A DNA stretch of 64,000 bases from Halocaridina rubra (taxonomy: Eukaryota; Arthropoda; Malacostraca; Decapoda; Atyidae), in NCBI GenBank assembly GCA_037179515.1, contig JAXCGZ010015146.1, positions 1 through 64,000 of the forward strand, given 5' to 3'. Shown one piece after another: positions 12,067 through 25,715 of the stretch (the stretch's first letter is position 1; each line of letters opens with the position of its first letter). Under the pieces are notes generated by a model. The model did not search any database. It saw nothing but the letters and a program-made list of their open reading frames with translations, and had not been told where the DNA came from. The position numbers and the translations under genes are program-made.

Positions 12067-12501
12067 TTAAGTTTCCTCCGTAGAAGGTCTGGCATTCTCT
12101 GGAAGAGAGCATGTAGGATGATTCTTTGCGATGTGAGAAGTAAGAAGGATTTCCTCTGTTGTGCGGTAACGGCACATTTGGCATCGATAAGGCCTCAAGA
12201 TCTCTCCGTGATGACGACTAAGAATATGACGTTTTAGATCATGACGTCGACGTGTCTGGTAAGTACACTGGGTGCACGCGTATGGCCAATAATGTACTTC
12301 ATTTGCAAGGTTTGGTGTACCCCATCCAGTCTTGTGAAGATCTTCGTGCAGTTTCAGTTCTGCTACAGATTCAGCTATGAAGCCACAAAAACTACAAGAG
12401 TACAATCCCGCAACTCCTTCTTCTTGGGCATGATCGATAACTACTGAAAGCTTAGACTTACTAGCAGTAGGCTGCATTAAACTTTCTTCAGCCTCAGACA
12501 C
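12067..12501 (-). CDS. Alternative terminal exon T11, three C2H2 fingers
   Basis: 144 residues: acidic/Ser linker (1-33), finger 1 (C36/C39-H52/H56), a 19-residue spacer with no canonical linker, finger 2 (C76/C79-H92/H97), HGEILRPYR linker, finger 3 (C107/C110-H123/H128), short tail. Fingers 2 and 3 are clearly related to those of the neighbouring T10 (RRHDLKRH / RSHDLKRH, then LRPYRC and SHIAKNHP / RHIAEKHP), so the two exons are tandem duplicates. The acceptor TTTTTTCCAG is the only one of the set ending CCAG; the frame enters in phase 0 (GTG Val). A minus-strand ATTAAA at 12028-12033 is a possible poly(A) signal only about 35 bp past the stop. Confidence 0.85.
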   Translation of the reverse strand: MSEAEESLMQPTASKSKLSVVIDHAQEEGVAGLYSCSFCGFIAESVAELKLHEDLHKTGWGTPNLANEVHYWPYACTQCTYQTRRRHDLKRHILSRHHGEILRPYRCQMCRYRTTEEILLTSHIAKNHPTCSLPENARPSTEET

Positions 12502-13481
12502 CTGGAAAAAAGATGCATTTAAATTACTTTTGTATTTTGACTTTTTTATAATGAGCCAAAGCAACTAAAGGGGTTATTTGTACATTACGTATACAGCCAC
12601 CATTTGATGCTATATTATTATAACTTCAGGCAGAGGGACAGTGCTGCTATGTATACACATACATATCAGGAAGCTGTTGTTCCCTAAGGAAGGCCACTGC
12701 CATTCTCAGGCTTTCCCACAGAGCTCTCAGGGAATGTATGTTGTGTTGTTGGCATATGTGGTTGTAAGCAGTGCAATCTTCCATAATGTGTTTTTTTGTC
12801 TCTAGTGATGTTTAACGTCTTGGACAGACATTACTGACAGTCATACGACTTATTCTGACTGCTCAGAAGAGCTGGGTGATGCCCACATGGTATTGTGTAC
12901 AATGTTTATTTTTAACAGTCTACTGGTGATGTTTGGATATGTTTACATATATAAGGGCAACAAACACTTCCTTCCATAAGCACCCAGGCTAGAAAAAGAG
13001 TTAGTGCAAGTTCAAAGATTATACTGTATTCATTTTACCACAATTGCTTTAGCCTATCTGCCTAACACTGAATGTTTATTTTCCAGATGAATCAATATTA
13101 TACTCGCTCTTGTTCCTACTCTATTCGTTGATGTAGTTAAGTACATTAACTGACCCCAGCTCAGCACTACAAAGTAATCAAATAAAAAGTCAAAGGGAGT
13201 TAGCGCAATAAAAAAAATTTGTGATTACTCAAAGAAAATATTTCTTCGAAGTTGTATATAGTCTCCATTACTTGTATTCAGAGAGGCATAAAGAGAATTT
13301 TTAGTTAATTTTCTCAGGATTTTTAACCCACTATCTTTAAATGTAAAATATATGGATGCTTAAAAGAACTTCTGTATTACAGCTATGTAGATGCACCTTT
13401 AACATTGTAAAGTACAGTACATGGTCATAAACAACAATTAAACTTACAAGTTTGGTTCTATGTATCTACGAGTTAGATAAT

Positions 13482-13802
13482 TTATCCAAAGTCTGGATGC
13501 TTTTCAGCGATGTGGCGTTGCAAATGAATAGAATAACTGGTGCGATACGGACAGACACAACAGCGATAAGGCCTCTGGAGTGCCCCTTCATGCCGACTAT
13601 GCATGTGGCGCTTCAAGTCATGACTTCGCTGCGTTTTGTAATTGCACTGGGCACAGACGTGTATCCATCCGCACAAGTGCATTTTCCTATGCTCTCTGAA
13701 GTGTTCACTCGTGACAGGCAGTTTGCAAACATCGCACATGACAAAAGACCCAGATTGTGAAGTATTTACGCTTTCAGCCATGCCACTGCTCCCAGCTTTC
13801 AT
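13482..13802 (-). CDS. Alternative terminal exon T10, three C2H2 fingers
   Basis: 106 residues. Finger 1 (C23/C26-H38/H42) is atypical: only 11 residues separate the second Cys and first His instead of 12. Finger 2 is C50/C53-H66/H71 and finger 3 is C81/C84-H97/H102, both with four residues between histidines. Closest relative in the window is T11, 980 bp downstream. The acceptor is TATCTTTGCAG and the phase-0 frame opens with ATG. The protein ends HPDFG shortly after the last finger. Confidence 0.85.
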   Translation of the reverse strand: MKAGSSGMAESVNTSQSGSFVMCDVCKLPVTSEHFREHRKMHLCGWIHVCAQCNYKTQRSHDLKRHMHSRHEGALQRPYRCCVCPYRTSYSIHLQRHIAEKHPDFG

Positions 13803-13959
13803 CTGCAAAGATATGTATATTTGGTATTGGTACAGCCCAATTTCATAATATATTTTACAACTGCCTTTTCATATTTAAAAGATAAAATAAAAAGTTGGTG
13901 AACTATCATAAGACAGCCTTTTTCCAAGAGGAATACTTCATAAGCTTTTTTATACACCA

Positions 13960-14185
<226 letters not shown>

Positions 14186-14281
14186 CATTTCTGGACGAGA
14201 AGAATGTTACTCTTCAACTGGGATATTCGATGCATGGTATTTCTTCAAGACCTTTATATATTTTACAGTTTCTCAGATGCC

Positions 14282-14503
<222 letters not shown>

Positions 14504-14539
14504 CTCCACGTTCACTGTAATAGCATGAATATACAAAAT

Positions 14540-14900
14540 TTCGGGAAAAGTGATGCTTGTTCTGGTTGGGTTATGATATGCATACTTATATCCGCTGTGG
14601 TAGCTTGCTAGTGGATTGAATCAGTAGCTTGCAATCCAAGTTAAATTTCTTTGAGGTTCAAATAAGTATTTTGTGGATAAAAGCATTGTTAATATCACAG
14701 CTTCGTTGTGAATAGCTAAACTTTTCTTGAAAAGTGCTTGCCTGATCTGTTTGGGTTATGATATGCAGATTATTATCCACTATGGTAGCTTAGTTGGTTC
14801 ATTGAATCTGTAGCTTGCAATGCAAGTTCTATTCCCTTGAGATTCAAAAAAAATTTTTTTTGTGAATAAAAGCATTGTTAATATCACGGTTGCACTGTTA
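14540..14900 (+). repeat. Two tandem tRNA-like SINE copies (family E)
   Basis: Two units of about 175 bp each contain GGTTATGATATGCA, a tRNA-like head (GTGGTAGCTT...GTAGCTTGCAAT.CAAGTT), a degenerate B box, then GAGGTTCAAA, and end GATAAAAGCATTGTTAATATCAC. The same tail is seen at 13.97 and 28.1 kb. Confidence 0.6.
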
Positions 14901-15904
14901 ATAAATACTGTACTCTTTTCCTTGAGTAAAAAAATAGTGGAGGTCACCGACTGATTATTAAAAAATATAAAGTTTGAAATTCCCTTCGTTTCGTGCGTGG
15001 TATATATAATTTGCCCTCTGAGGCTCGCTTGCTCTCTCAAACTGAAAAATATATTATTATAGGAGTCAGTTTGTATAATATGATAGCACTACTTCACAGG
15101 TCAGTTGCTATTGTTGTACCTTAAACAGCTTGACTGAACAGCCCTGAGTCCCTAAGGAAGGCTACTGCTGAGCCCAGGCTTACCCACAGAACTCTCAGAG
15201 ATTATATGTTGTGTTGTTGGTGCATGTGGATGTAAAAAGAAGACTTTTCTAGGAATCAACTTATTAAATATATTGTTACATTCCCACTTAACAAAATTCA
15301 GTCACGATTACTTTTCAGTGCAAATTTTACTTATAGTTTTATCCATCTGTGCCAGTTCAGTGACATGAGAAAATTAAATTTTACTTAGAAAATTCCTGTC
15401 TATATATACTGTATCGTAAGTTTGATATAATACAGTATTGGCTTTATATTGCTTACATCAGCAATATAGTTACAGTTTAAATAATCATCTCGTAATGTCT
15501 TCTCCTGGAACCAAGCAAGGTGACCCCATTGCTACAGTAAGAAGCAAAAATTACAATGATATCGTTAGTACATATCTGAGAATCACACCTAATATTTCAC
15601 AAGGAAAATATAAAAACTTAAAGCCTTTCCATATTTATTCAGTGCGACAGTGTATTAACTACATACAGTATATGAATACACATACTCTGTGTATACATAA
15701 ATATACATAATGCTGAAAGATAAATGTAACAGAGACATTAAGTCAGGATACCTATACATCTCTTCTTCCTGCAGTATACATGTATGATTATCAAAACAGT
15801 AACAATTTAGGATTAATACATTTACCCCATAGAGTGCTTATTTGCATTTGATCTACACATATCTATATATTTCATATAATAACATTTACCCTACAAAAGC
15901 CTGT

Positions 15905-16060
15905 CACCATAGCTTAAACACCTCATATGAATGGCAGAGGCAAGGGACAGTGATAGCACTAGAACCCAACAATATACATACCATATAGCTGGAGCCCAAA
16001 CCCCTCTCCAATCACGAGGACACATAATGACTAAATTTTAACTCTCTAGACAAATGTTAG
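15905..16060 (+). repeat. Dispersed repeat family C copy
   Basis: Shares GGCAGAGGCAAGGGACAGTG, AGAGCCC-type and CATATAGC.GGAGCCC segments with copies at 38.2, 39.9 and 46.3 kb. No coding content; class unknown. Confidence 0.5.
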
Positions 16061-16344
16061 CCAATAAGGCATACCAAAAAAAATATGATAAATTCTATAC
16101 TAGTATTAATGGAGGGTTGCTTTCTGAAATGCTATTTTTCTTTTCATTTTTCTCTTCATGTAATCATTGTTGGATGGCCATTTTTGCCCATATCAATGCC
16201 CAGGTTAGTTCACACTCTCTTTAAGTATAAAATTAAGCGCACATCAAATGGTATACTCAGTATGCTGACAGGAGGCACCAATGAGGGTTGCCCACACCCA
16301 CCTTTAATACGCGCTGAATATTTGCCTCTTTGTCAAAGTGCAGG

Positions 16345-16515
16345 ACGGTGTGGGCAATGGTGGCTCTGTGATAGTACGAGCACCAGTCAGGAGGCAACTG
16401 ATGTGGGTTTGAACCCACTGCAAAATGTTAAGAAGGGCATCCAGTCCGAATCATCCTGCTCCAACCTCTATGTATCCATCCCAATTTATGGGGCTAATTG
16501 TGACACGTAAAACAG
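16345..16515 (+). repeat. tRNA-derived SINE (family B), good B box
   Basis: Carries GGTGGCTCTGTGATAGTACG (A-box region) and GGGTTTGAACCC (near-consensus B box), followed by the family body GGGCATCCAGTCC and CATCCCAATTTATGGGG and a GACACGTAAAAC end. Confidence 0.75.
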
Positions 16516-16519
16516 TGCA

Positions 16520-17090
16520 TGTGCAGTCAGAGTGCAAGATGAACAAAAATTTGAGTTTTGGAATGGCAAGCCATGCTTTACATATGCAATCTTGCAGGCA
16601 CACACTTTTTCCTATTTTTATGTTATGAGATGCGCAGGATAGGTATTTTTGCTATTAATGAACCCCACACTGAACGACAGTATTGTTCACCCAGAACATT
16701 CTACACATCTAATGGAGTACTCATGAAACCTGCTGAATAGCCACAGGCAAGTAATTCATGTTCCTAAATAGCTCTAAAGAGAAATTGTATCCACAACTTG
16801 TACGAACAGCTCTTAATTGACAGACCTCTAAGAATAATAAAACAAAATAACTTTTGTAGTCATTAATTTGACATGTTGCAATGTAAGGAGTGTGAATCAT
16901 AATTAAAGGTTAAAAAACTTTAGTCAAATGGGATCTCAAAGAGATGAGGTCAAAAAAATCAAGTGGTATCCCAAAGAGATATTTTCAAGTGGTATAAGTA
17001 AAATATTTACCCTTTTTTCACACTCTATGACTATTCATAAGACAAGACATTATTAAAGTGCCAAATGTAAAATATTTACCTTGTTTTTAC
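16520..17090. other. Spacer without recognised gene
   Basis: AT-rich; a 12-18 bp motif (CAAGTGGTAT / AAAGAGAT) repeats around 16925-17000. Nothing else seen. Confidence 0.3.
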
Positions 17091-17108
17091 TCTCTCTCTC
17101 TCTCTCTT

Positions 17109-18363
17109 CTACATCCTACTACTTCGGTCAGTGGTTGACTATCTGTCTCCTGCCTTGTGTCAACTTCCTAGACCAGCTCTCGAGCCACTTGAAAAGTTCC
17201 AGAATCGAGTCATGAGATTTATCTTGGGATGTTCTCTCTCTACCCGTATTGTGAGTATGCAGTTGGAGCTCAACTTGCCCCCTCTTGTGGAGAGGATTTA
17301 TGCCAATGTGTCCTATTTTACTGTTAAGTGTCTTCACTACCCCTTTCTTGCTCCGTACTTCTCTGCTGTCATGAGGACGTCCCTGGATCCAGACGCACCC
17401 AGGCTCCCACTTCGAGCAGGAGGTCATAACCTTATCAGGGTGGTGAGTGACATTCTCCGTGGCCTTGACATCGACCTGCCAGTGCAGGCGGCTGTCCCAG
17501 ATTTACCACCCTGGCGTGTCCCCCTCCCCGCTGTCACATATACACCGACCTCGAAGGATGTCTATCCCCCCTTGCAGGGACAGTTAGCTCTGGAGACTAT
17601 CGCTGATGTGTCCACGTCTGTCCCTGCAGCACACCACGTCTATGTTGATGGTTCTGTGCAAGCAGATGGGAGGGCGGCATGTGCTGTGTTTTCCCCCACC
17701 ATGGAGCCGCCTGTGCCGGCTGATTCATGGATTGGCCGTAGACTACCCACCTCGTCGAGCTCCACCTACTGTGAACTGAATGCCATCTTGGATGCCGTGA
17801 CTCTCCTTGTTCGACGACGAGTGAATGGGGTAATAATTTGTGACTCCCAATCGGCCCTACAAGCCCTATCCTCGCCAAGACCCATCTGTGGCCGTGCTGT
17901 GGGAGATATACTATGTCGCCTCGCAGCCGCTCGGGATGCTTCTCTTGTTGTGTCGTTTGTATGGACGCCATCTCACATTGGGCTGACTGGCAACGACACA
18001 GCGGATCGTCTTGCCAAGGCGGCCTGTATGCTGGATGGGCATGCTATGGACGCTGAGCCCTCCCTCCGATGCCTACGTAACATCATTTACTCAGGTGGGT
18101 TTGCCATGACGGTCCAGCGCAAGGACACGGAGAGGGCCAACAGTGTGTCCATACAGCACCATGATCACTTTCTTCACAGTTGCTACAAGTATCGCAGACG
18201 CGGGTTAATGGTGCGGAAAAACAATGTAGTTAGTGCTCGGCTCAGAATGGGGTATCGGCCTTTATGGCAGGTCTCCCAGACTCTAGATATGCCACAGTAC
18301 ACCTCCTGTAAATTATGCGACCGTCCTAATGCTAACACTCTTGTCTTCAGTGCCCCACAGTGA
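17109..18363 (+). pseudogene. 5'-truncated non-LTR retrotransposon with intact RNase H domain
   Basis: One open frame covers the C-terminal part of a LINE reverse-transcriptase polyprotein. It opens with LRSVVDYLSPAL (the segment just after the RT core) and is read through 17131. From the Val at 17131 as residue 1, the RNase H catalytic set is present: D173 (YVDGS), E215 (YCELNAI), D238 (ICDSQSAL) and D289 (GNDTADRLAK), with TPSHIGLTGN before the last. RNase H of this kind removes RNA during reverse transcription in I/LOA-type LINEs. The element is cut at a (CT)n at its 5' edge, so endonuclease and RT core are gone; it is a dead-on-arrival copy. The frame is GC-richer than its surroundings and has no stop over 410 codons, so it is a recent insertion. 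Confidence 0.85.
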
Positions 18364-18872
<509 letters not shown>

Positions 18873-18911
18873 CAAATAAGCACATTACCATCTGCGAAAA
18901 CGTGAATCATA

Positions 18912-18990
18912 TTTTACTCCGACTGGGACTCGAACCTAGAAACATAATTTCTGTGTCAAGGCACAACCAACTACACCACAGAGGGTTTTG
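18912..18990 (-). repeat. tRNA-like sequence, probably a SINE head
   Basis: On the minus strand: CTGTGGTGTAGTTGGTTGTG (A-box region) and GGTTCGAGTCCC (B box). I could not form a matching acceptor stem (5' and 3' ends do not pair), so it is a pseudo-tRNA rather than a functional gene. Confidence 0.5.
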
Positions 18991-19144
18991 AAAGGGAAAC
19001 AAACCTTACAACTTTTATCTGCTATACTCGGAGTGAACGCATTCTATCTGAATGCCACTCTGTTCATATTAGTTTTCCCCAACCTCACTATTCGCTTCAT
19101 ATTCGCATTTAATTCAAATCTCAATCTAATTAAGATATGTGTGT

Positions 19145-19241
19145 GTGAGGAAAAAGCCCATTATAGAAAAAAACGAAAATATATTTGAAGTACTTATTAA
19201 TTTCGTGACCTTATCTAGCCACCTTCTCAAACTACAATGAC
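19145..19241 (-). repeat. Hairpin element copy H1 (left arm of large inverted repeat)
   Basis: Minus strand reads GTAGTTTGAGAAGGTGGC, then the GGTCACGAAATTAATAAG segment and AATGGGC...CC. It is the partner of the copy at 22216-22300. See the finding on the hammerhead-like fold. Confidence 0.65.
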
Positions 19242-19621
19242 CAGGGCTGCCAAAACTATTTCTGCTGAAAGTACCAAAATCTTCATGAAAAAGTACCCAA
19301 ACTGCTGAAAATGTACCAAAATTTGAAAATTATAATAAAACATTAAATTTAGTGGTTTTACTCACTTTTTAAGTTAAAATGAAGCTGCATCCTCTTCTCC
19401 TTCTTCCTTATTGATGCAATACCAGTGTTTTCCGTTCAATTTACGGCAAAGTTCTCGTGGAGGGTTCCATTTTGTGCAATCGATGTCCTCCAGCATAGAT
19501 TTAGATCGCATTAATGCATTTAGTGTTGCAGTTTGCAAAGAATCCCTGTTTTTAGTTTTTGTTAAGATTAGCAAAAATTCTTTCAGCAGCATCAGAAGAA
19601 TGCGGTAGTGACAAGAGCTCC
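19242..19621 (-). mobile_element. hAT transposon fragment with 8-bp target duplication
   Basis: The left end is CAGGGCTGCCAAA, a typical hAT terminus. The flanks are ACAATGAC (19234-19241) and ATAATGAC (19622-19629), and the uninterrupted site exists in inverted orientation near 22205-22220. On the minus strand it encodes the hAT C-terminal dimerisation region: LLSLPHSSDAAERIFANL, a frameshift, then TKTKNRDSLQTATLNALM and a Cys-poor acidic end. The right border falls inside the coding region without an inverted terminus, so the copy is truncated. Confidence 0.7.
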
Positions 19622-19629
19622 ATAATGAC

Positions 19630-19807
19630 AAGAAATACAGCCAACAAACAAGAACATATGAAAAGAACAAGAAAAACCTGTCCCACAAGGGAATTTACAA
19701 GGGATGAAGAGATACCAATCAGTCTTAATTCCTAGCCGGGGTCAGTCGATAATCCTCAACACACTGGCCGTAAAGATAAATAAAATAAATAATTGAATAA
19801 ATTGTAA

Positions 19808-19845
<38 letters not shown>

Positions 19846-19883
19846 GAAAAAGAAAATATTGGACGCCCTATTTAAAAAAAATT
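19630..19883 (-). repeat. Left arm of a 2.1-kb-spaced inverted repeat
   Basis: This segment (GACAAGAAATACAGCC... GGGGTCAGTCGATAATCC... (ATA)n ... GGACGCCCTATTTAAAAAA) is repeated in reverse at 21972-22215. Low-complexity (AAT)n lies at 19807-19842. Confidence 0.75.
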
Positions 19884-20004
<121 letters not shown>

Positions 20005-20033
20005 CACTGAACTGTTAACATACAGTCTAAACT

Positions 20034-20294
<261 letters not shown>

Positions 20295-20344
<50 letters not shown>
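20295..20344. repeat. (TA)n microsatellite
   Basis: Starts exactly at the outer edge of the H3 arm. Confidence 0.95.
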
Positions 20345-20346
<2 letters not shown>

Positions 20347-20940
20347 TATTTACATACGTATATGCATACATAAAAAAACAAGACAAGAAGGGAAAACAAT
20401 AAAATAGAAGCAAACAATAGGAAGATCAAACCTATGCACATAAAGACATATTTATAAAAATCAGAGGCACAGTAAAAAAGGAAAAACAATATGTATACAT
20501 ACATACATACATATACACAAAGGCATATGTACACACATGTATGTGTACAATGCATGCACATACATATGAACAAATACACACATTCAATAACATATAAATA
20601 TACATATACAAATAGAAAAACGTTCACACATATATGCATACATATGTAGACATACACAAACATACAAATAAAAACACTTAAAAAAAAAGCCACATGCATA
20701 CATAGATACAGTATAAACAAACACTGACAAATAAACGCATACACATAAAAAATCTATACAGTACATAGACAAACATGTATATTCACGAGGATACACACTT
20801 ATACAGCAATAAAAACACATACAAATATGTACTCTAACGTATCTAAATAAATACACATAAACCCCATAAACACACACAGAGGTGTACAAAAATATATACT
20901 GTATACAGCCACACATACGAACAAACAACCATACATATGG
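20345..20940. repeat. Cryptic CATA/CACA-rich low-complexity tract
   Basis: Irregular repeats of ACATACATAC, ATACACA and TGCATACATA; the long Cys/Tyr/Val-rich minus-strand frames here are by-products of the composition, not genes. Confidence 0.8.
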
Positions 20941-21059
20941 CAAAGTAAATGACTAAAGGAAAGTTATAAATAGACATAACACGGCTGAACAAAAGAGCTA
21001 ATTAAATAATGGTGGTCTATCTTAAGAGAATTATTTTGGCCATCGTATCTATCTTAGAG

Positions 21060-21336
21060 AATTATCTTAGCCATTGTATGCTTGAGGAGTATCTTATCTA
21101 CCGCGTCAGGCACCCAGTGGCCTTTTGACAAACTGAAATTGTTGGTCATTTCAATGATGGCTGATTCCACTATGTTGCGTTTATAAGGTCATGAGCTCCT
21201 ATACATCATGGTGGCACCATTCCAATTTATCGTGTGCCCATGTTCCATCATATGGGCAAAGATAGCAGAGTTCTCCAGTGCAGATTTAACTGATTTTTTT
21301 ATGTTTGGAAATTCTTTGCTGAAGAGAACGACCTGT

Positions 21337-21338
<2 letters not shown>
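21060..21338 (-). pseudogene. Penelope-like element fragment, GIY-YIG endonuclease end
   Basis: Minus strand encodes [14 protein letters not shown], a frameshift, then SALENSAIFAHMMEHGHTIN and WNGATMMYRSS, a stop, then PYKRNIVESAIIEMTN and LSKGHWVPDAVDKIL. This is the C-terminal half of the GIY-YIG endonuclease carried by Penelope-like retroelements, here with one frameshift and at least two stops. The upstream side is cut by a TA tract at 21340. Confidence 0.75.

Positions 21339-21339
<1 letters not shown>

Positions 21340-21418
<79 letters not shown>
21340..21418. repeat. (TA)n microsatellite
   Basis: Lies exactly between the Penelope-like fragment and a hairpin-element arm. Confidence 0.97.
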
Positions 21419-21796
<378 letters not shown>

Positions 21797-21823
21797 TTAG
21801 TGCTGTATGCTAACAGTTTGTAC

Positions 21824-22856
<1,033 letters not shown>

Positions 22857-22859
22857 TAT

Positions 22860-23340
22860 ATTTCAAGTGTCCTAAGTAAAATATATAAGTTTTTTCTACC
22901 CTCTGGGACAATATATATCATCATCTGGACTTTCAATTCTAAGCCATCAGTTAACAATTAGTGTAATTCATAAAGAATCTCTTGAAAGTAAGAACCTGTC
23001 AATATGAAAACCTTACACAGATTTGACTTTTGGACCTGATCATATGACCACACATGACACGTTACACATACTTTTGGAGGACAGTTTAGTTACTATATGA
23101 ATGTTATTTCTATATAATACTGTAACCCCTACAAAATATTAGAGAATAACCCGTGAAGGAATATGGAATATGCAAATGAAATAATAAACCGAGATAATTT
23201 TTTCATTATGTAAATGAAAAGCTATAAATACCCTGCCAATATTAGTAGCGGCATACATACCGAATATTTCTTAGCAAAACAGCTGTAGTTTGAGCACAAA
23301 CAGATCTAGAGTACTTATTTCTCACAGTTATTTGCTACAT
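22860..23340. other. AT-rich spacer
   Basis: No gene or repeat recognised. Confidence 0.3.
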
Positions 23341-23464
23341 TAATTCCCCAGCTCCAACCAGTTTGTGTCTATCCCCATTCATAAAAATTTGCTACATCGA
23401 TTGATGTCTGGGATACACTCAATCCTCTGCAGAAGAGCTAAGATCCCTAATTGAGAAGGTAGAA

Positions 23465-23635
23465 GAAGAATGGACCGCGGTAGCGTAGTGCTTAGAATAC
23501 GTGACTAAGCAGGTGACAGACCCGCGATCAAGCTCCCCACGGGGCATTAGGAAGGGCATCCAGTCTTAATTCCCCGATGCCTAGCTGTCCACACCCAAAA
23601 TGGGGATTAAAAGTGATACATAAAATGTAAAAGAA
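23465..23635 (+). repeat. tRNA-derived SINE (family B)
   Basis: Begins GGACCGCGGTAGCGTAGTGC (A-box region) with a GATCAAGCTCCCC B-box remnant, then GGGCATCCAGTCTTAATTCC and an A-rich end. A body-only piece lies just upstream at 23340-23390. Confidence 0.75.
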
Positions 23636-23954
23636 GAAGCAGGAATTTGTTTTTATATCACTTTTACCTTGTGCAAGGCAGTACGTACAACTGGTATGTG
23701 ATTTTAACTACTTAATATTCATTAAGTAGATGCTGAGAAAAACTCTATAATATGCAAAAGTTACTTTTGGCCACTGTTTAAGGCTTACACGTAAAGATAA
23801 AATAAAATAAAAATCAAAGGTTGTAGTATTTCTGAAGTACAGTACCTTGTTCCATACTTTTTTCAGAGTTTTGTTAAAGAAACTTACTTTCTTCAGGTGT
23901 TATTTCACTTCTAATTGTGCCCAAGCAGAGATTAAGCCAATACTGACATAGTTT

Positions 23955-24065
23955 TGCTTGCTATTTCATGTTTCACTAATAATCCCCATTTAAATAGGGG
24001 TGGACACAGACAGGTTGGAGCTGAGGCATTAAGGTAAGATGCCCTTCCTAAGCAAATACAGATAC
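23955..24065 (-). repeat. SINE family B body, inverted
   Basis: Contains ATCCCCATTTAAATAGGGG and GGACACAGACAGGTTGGAGC, and GATGCCCTTCC, the reverse complement of the family body. A further short piece is at 24475-24525. Confidence 0.6.
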
Positions 24066-24184
24066 AGTACCCCTGGGTACAAAAATTAAGCCAAATGAAC
24101 TTAAACTTCAAACTGTTGAGTATTGGATCCAAAGTGAGCTCTATGTCTATGCCTTGAACTCTGAATTAAAAGAGTATTAAGTGC

Positions 24185-24350
24185 AGAATATCCTTACCCA
24201 CTAACCCTGCAGATGAACCTAGCAGGTTGGTGGGGGAGAATTGTGGCAGCCCTTTATCCCAAATAAGCCAAGAGTGATTGATATATATTAGGTTCTAGTG
24301 ACTGTATGATTTGACTCGGCCACTCCCATTACAAGGGGGATTACGACCAC
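24185..24350 (-). repeat. Dispersed repeat family A, inverted copy
   Basis: Includes GGTTGGTGGGGGAGAATTGT, a CCCTTTATCCC segment and CCATTACAAGGGGGATTACG. Confidence 0.5.
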
Positions 24351-24599
24351 TATGAATGCTGTTGTTGCTTAAGCTTTAATCCAATTTTCCTCAGTACTGC
24401 ACCTACTGTAGCTACAAGAATAAAGGGTAGAAGTTTTTAATGTAATATGTAGTAAACTTATACCAGAATTTGCTGTTTTTATGTCACCAATAATCCCCAT
24501 TCAAATGGGGATGGACACAGACAGTTATACTATAAGCAATGTAAAATTCAGTAAGGTACAACAGTAGTCCCAGTTATAACTTCAACAGGCATAACTATA

Positions 24600-24735
24600 T
24601 TTTTACCAAGGTAACACAATGGTTAGCATACTCAACTTGGGAAGTAACAGACCAATGATTGAGCTGATTCCCCAGCTCCAATCTGTCTGTGTGCATCTCC
24701 ATAAAGGGGACTAATAGTAACTCAGAGCATAAAAA
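24600..24735 (+). repeat. tRNA-derived SINE (family B), diverged
   Basis: Head ACACAATGGTTAGCATACTC, then CCCCAGCTCCAATCTGTCTG and a CATAAAGGGGACTAATAG segment. Confidence 0.55.
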
Positions 24736-25448
24736 AATATTACAACTTCACAGTTCTGTATCTATTGTAAAAAGAACTGAAGACATAAGTGTAAAATTGC
24801 AATTTGCACATAACACAGTACGATATACAGCACTATAATCACAGTTTAAATAAGACTTGCTTGAGTGAAACGACAGAATAATATTACAACATAAAAATGT
24901 GACAAATAATTACCATTACAGAGCATTTAGTGTATATACAAGTTTAAACTACTTTGAATATATGGCACGGTGTTGAATAAAAAAAAAATAAACTATAACG
25001 TTGAAAAAATAATTGATATACTTGATGAAAATATTTACAATACATCCTTCAAAATAAGTTAGTCGTGGAATATAGAATTGAAGAGAGTAGACTGCAAACC
25101 TATTCTTATATATAAATCCATGTATGGATCGTGAATACAGCAGATGTGCAGTAAGTATTGCTGCTTGAAAGTTTTTTTTTATATTTTATAGTTTCTGCTT
25201 ACGAAATCCTGTCAAGAATAAAATGTAGCTATGGTATGCTGGGAACATCTCTATATACTCTAGCCATAAAGCTCATTTTAATGCAGCTCTCTACTTATAT
25301 TCAATGCAAAAATGCAGTATAGTAGACTGGACTGGTGCATGGATAACAAAGTCTTAAAATGAACAAGTTGTTGAAGAGGCAAATGTGTATCGCAATGTTT
25401 AAAAGAATGTAACAGTCTTTGGACTGAATCAGGAAAGAGGAAATATAC

Positions 25449-25561
<113 letters not shown>

Positions 25562-25715
25562 AATTCAATTACATTCTTCAGAAAATTGGATGGTGCTGTT
25601 TATATCTATAAATATTTCTTTTTACTTATCTGACGTCTCTAAATAGTAACTTATGTATCTATTCCTGTAATTTAAAGCAGAATGAATATTGTGCCCACTA
25701 TTAGCCTAATCAGCT

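Noticed and set aside
18912..18990. Functional tRNA gene on the minus strand
   Set aside because: A and B boxes are present but the acceptor stem does not pair; better explained as a SINE head.
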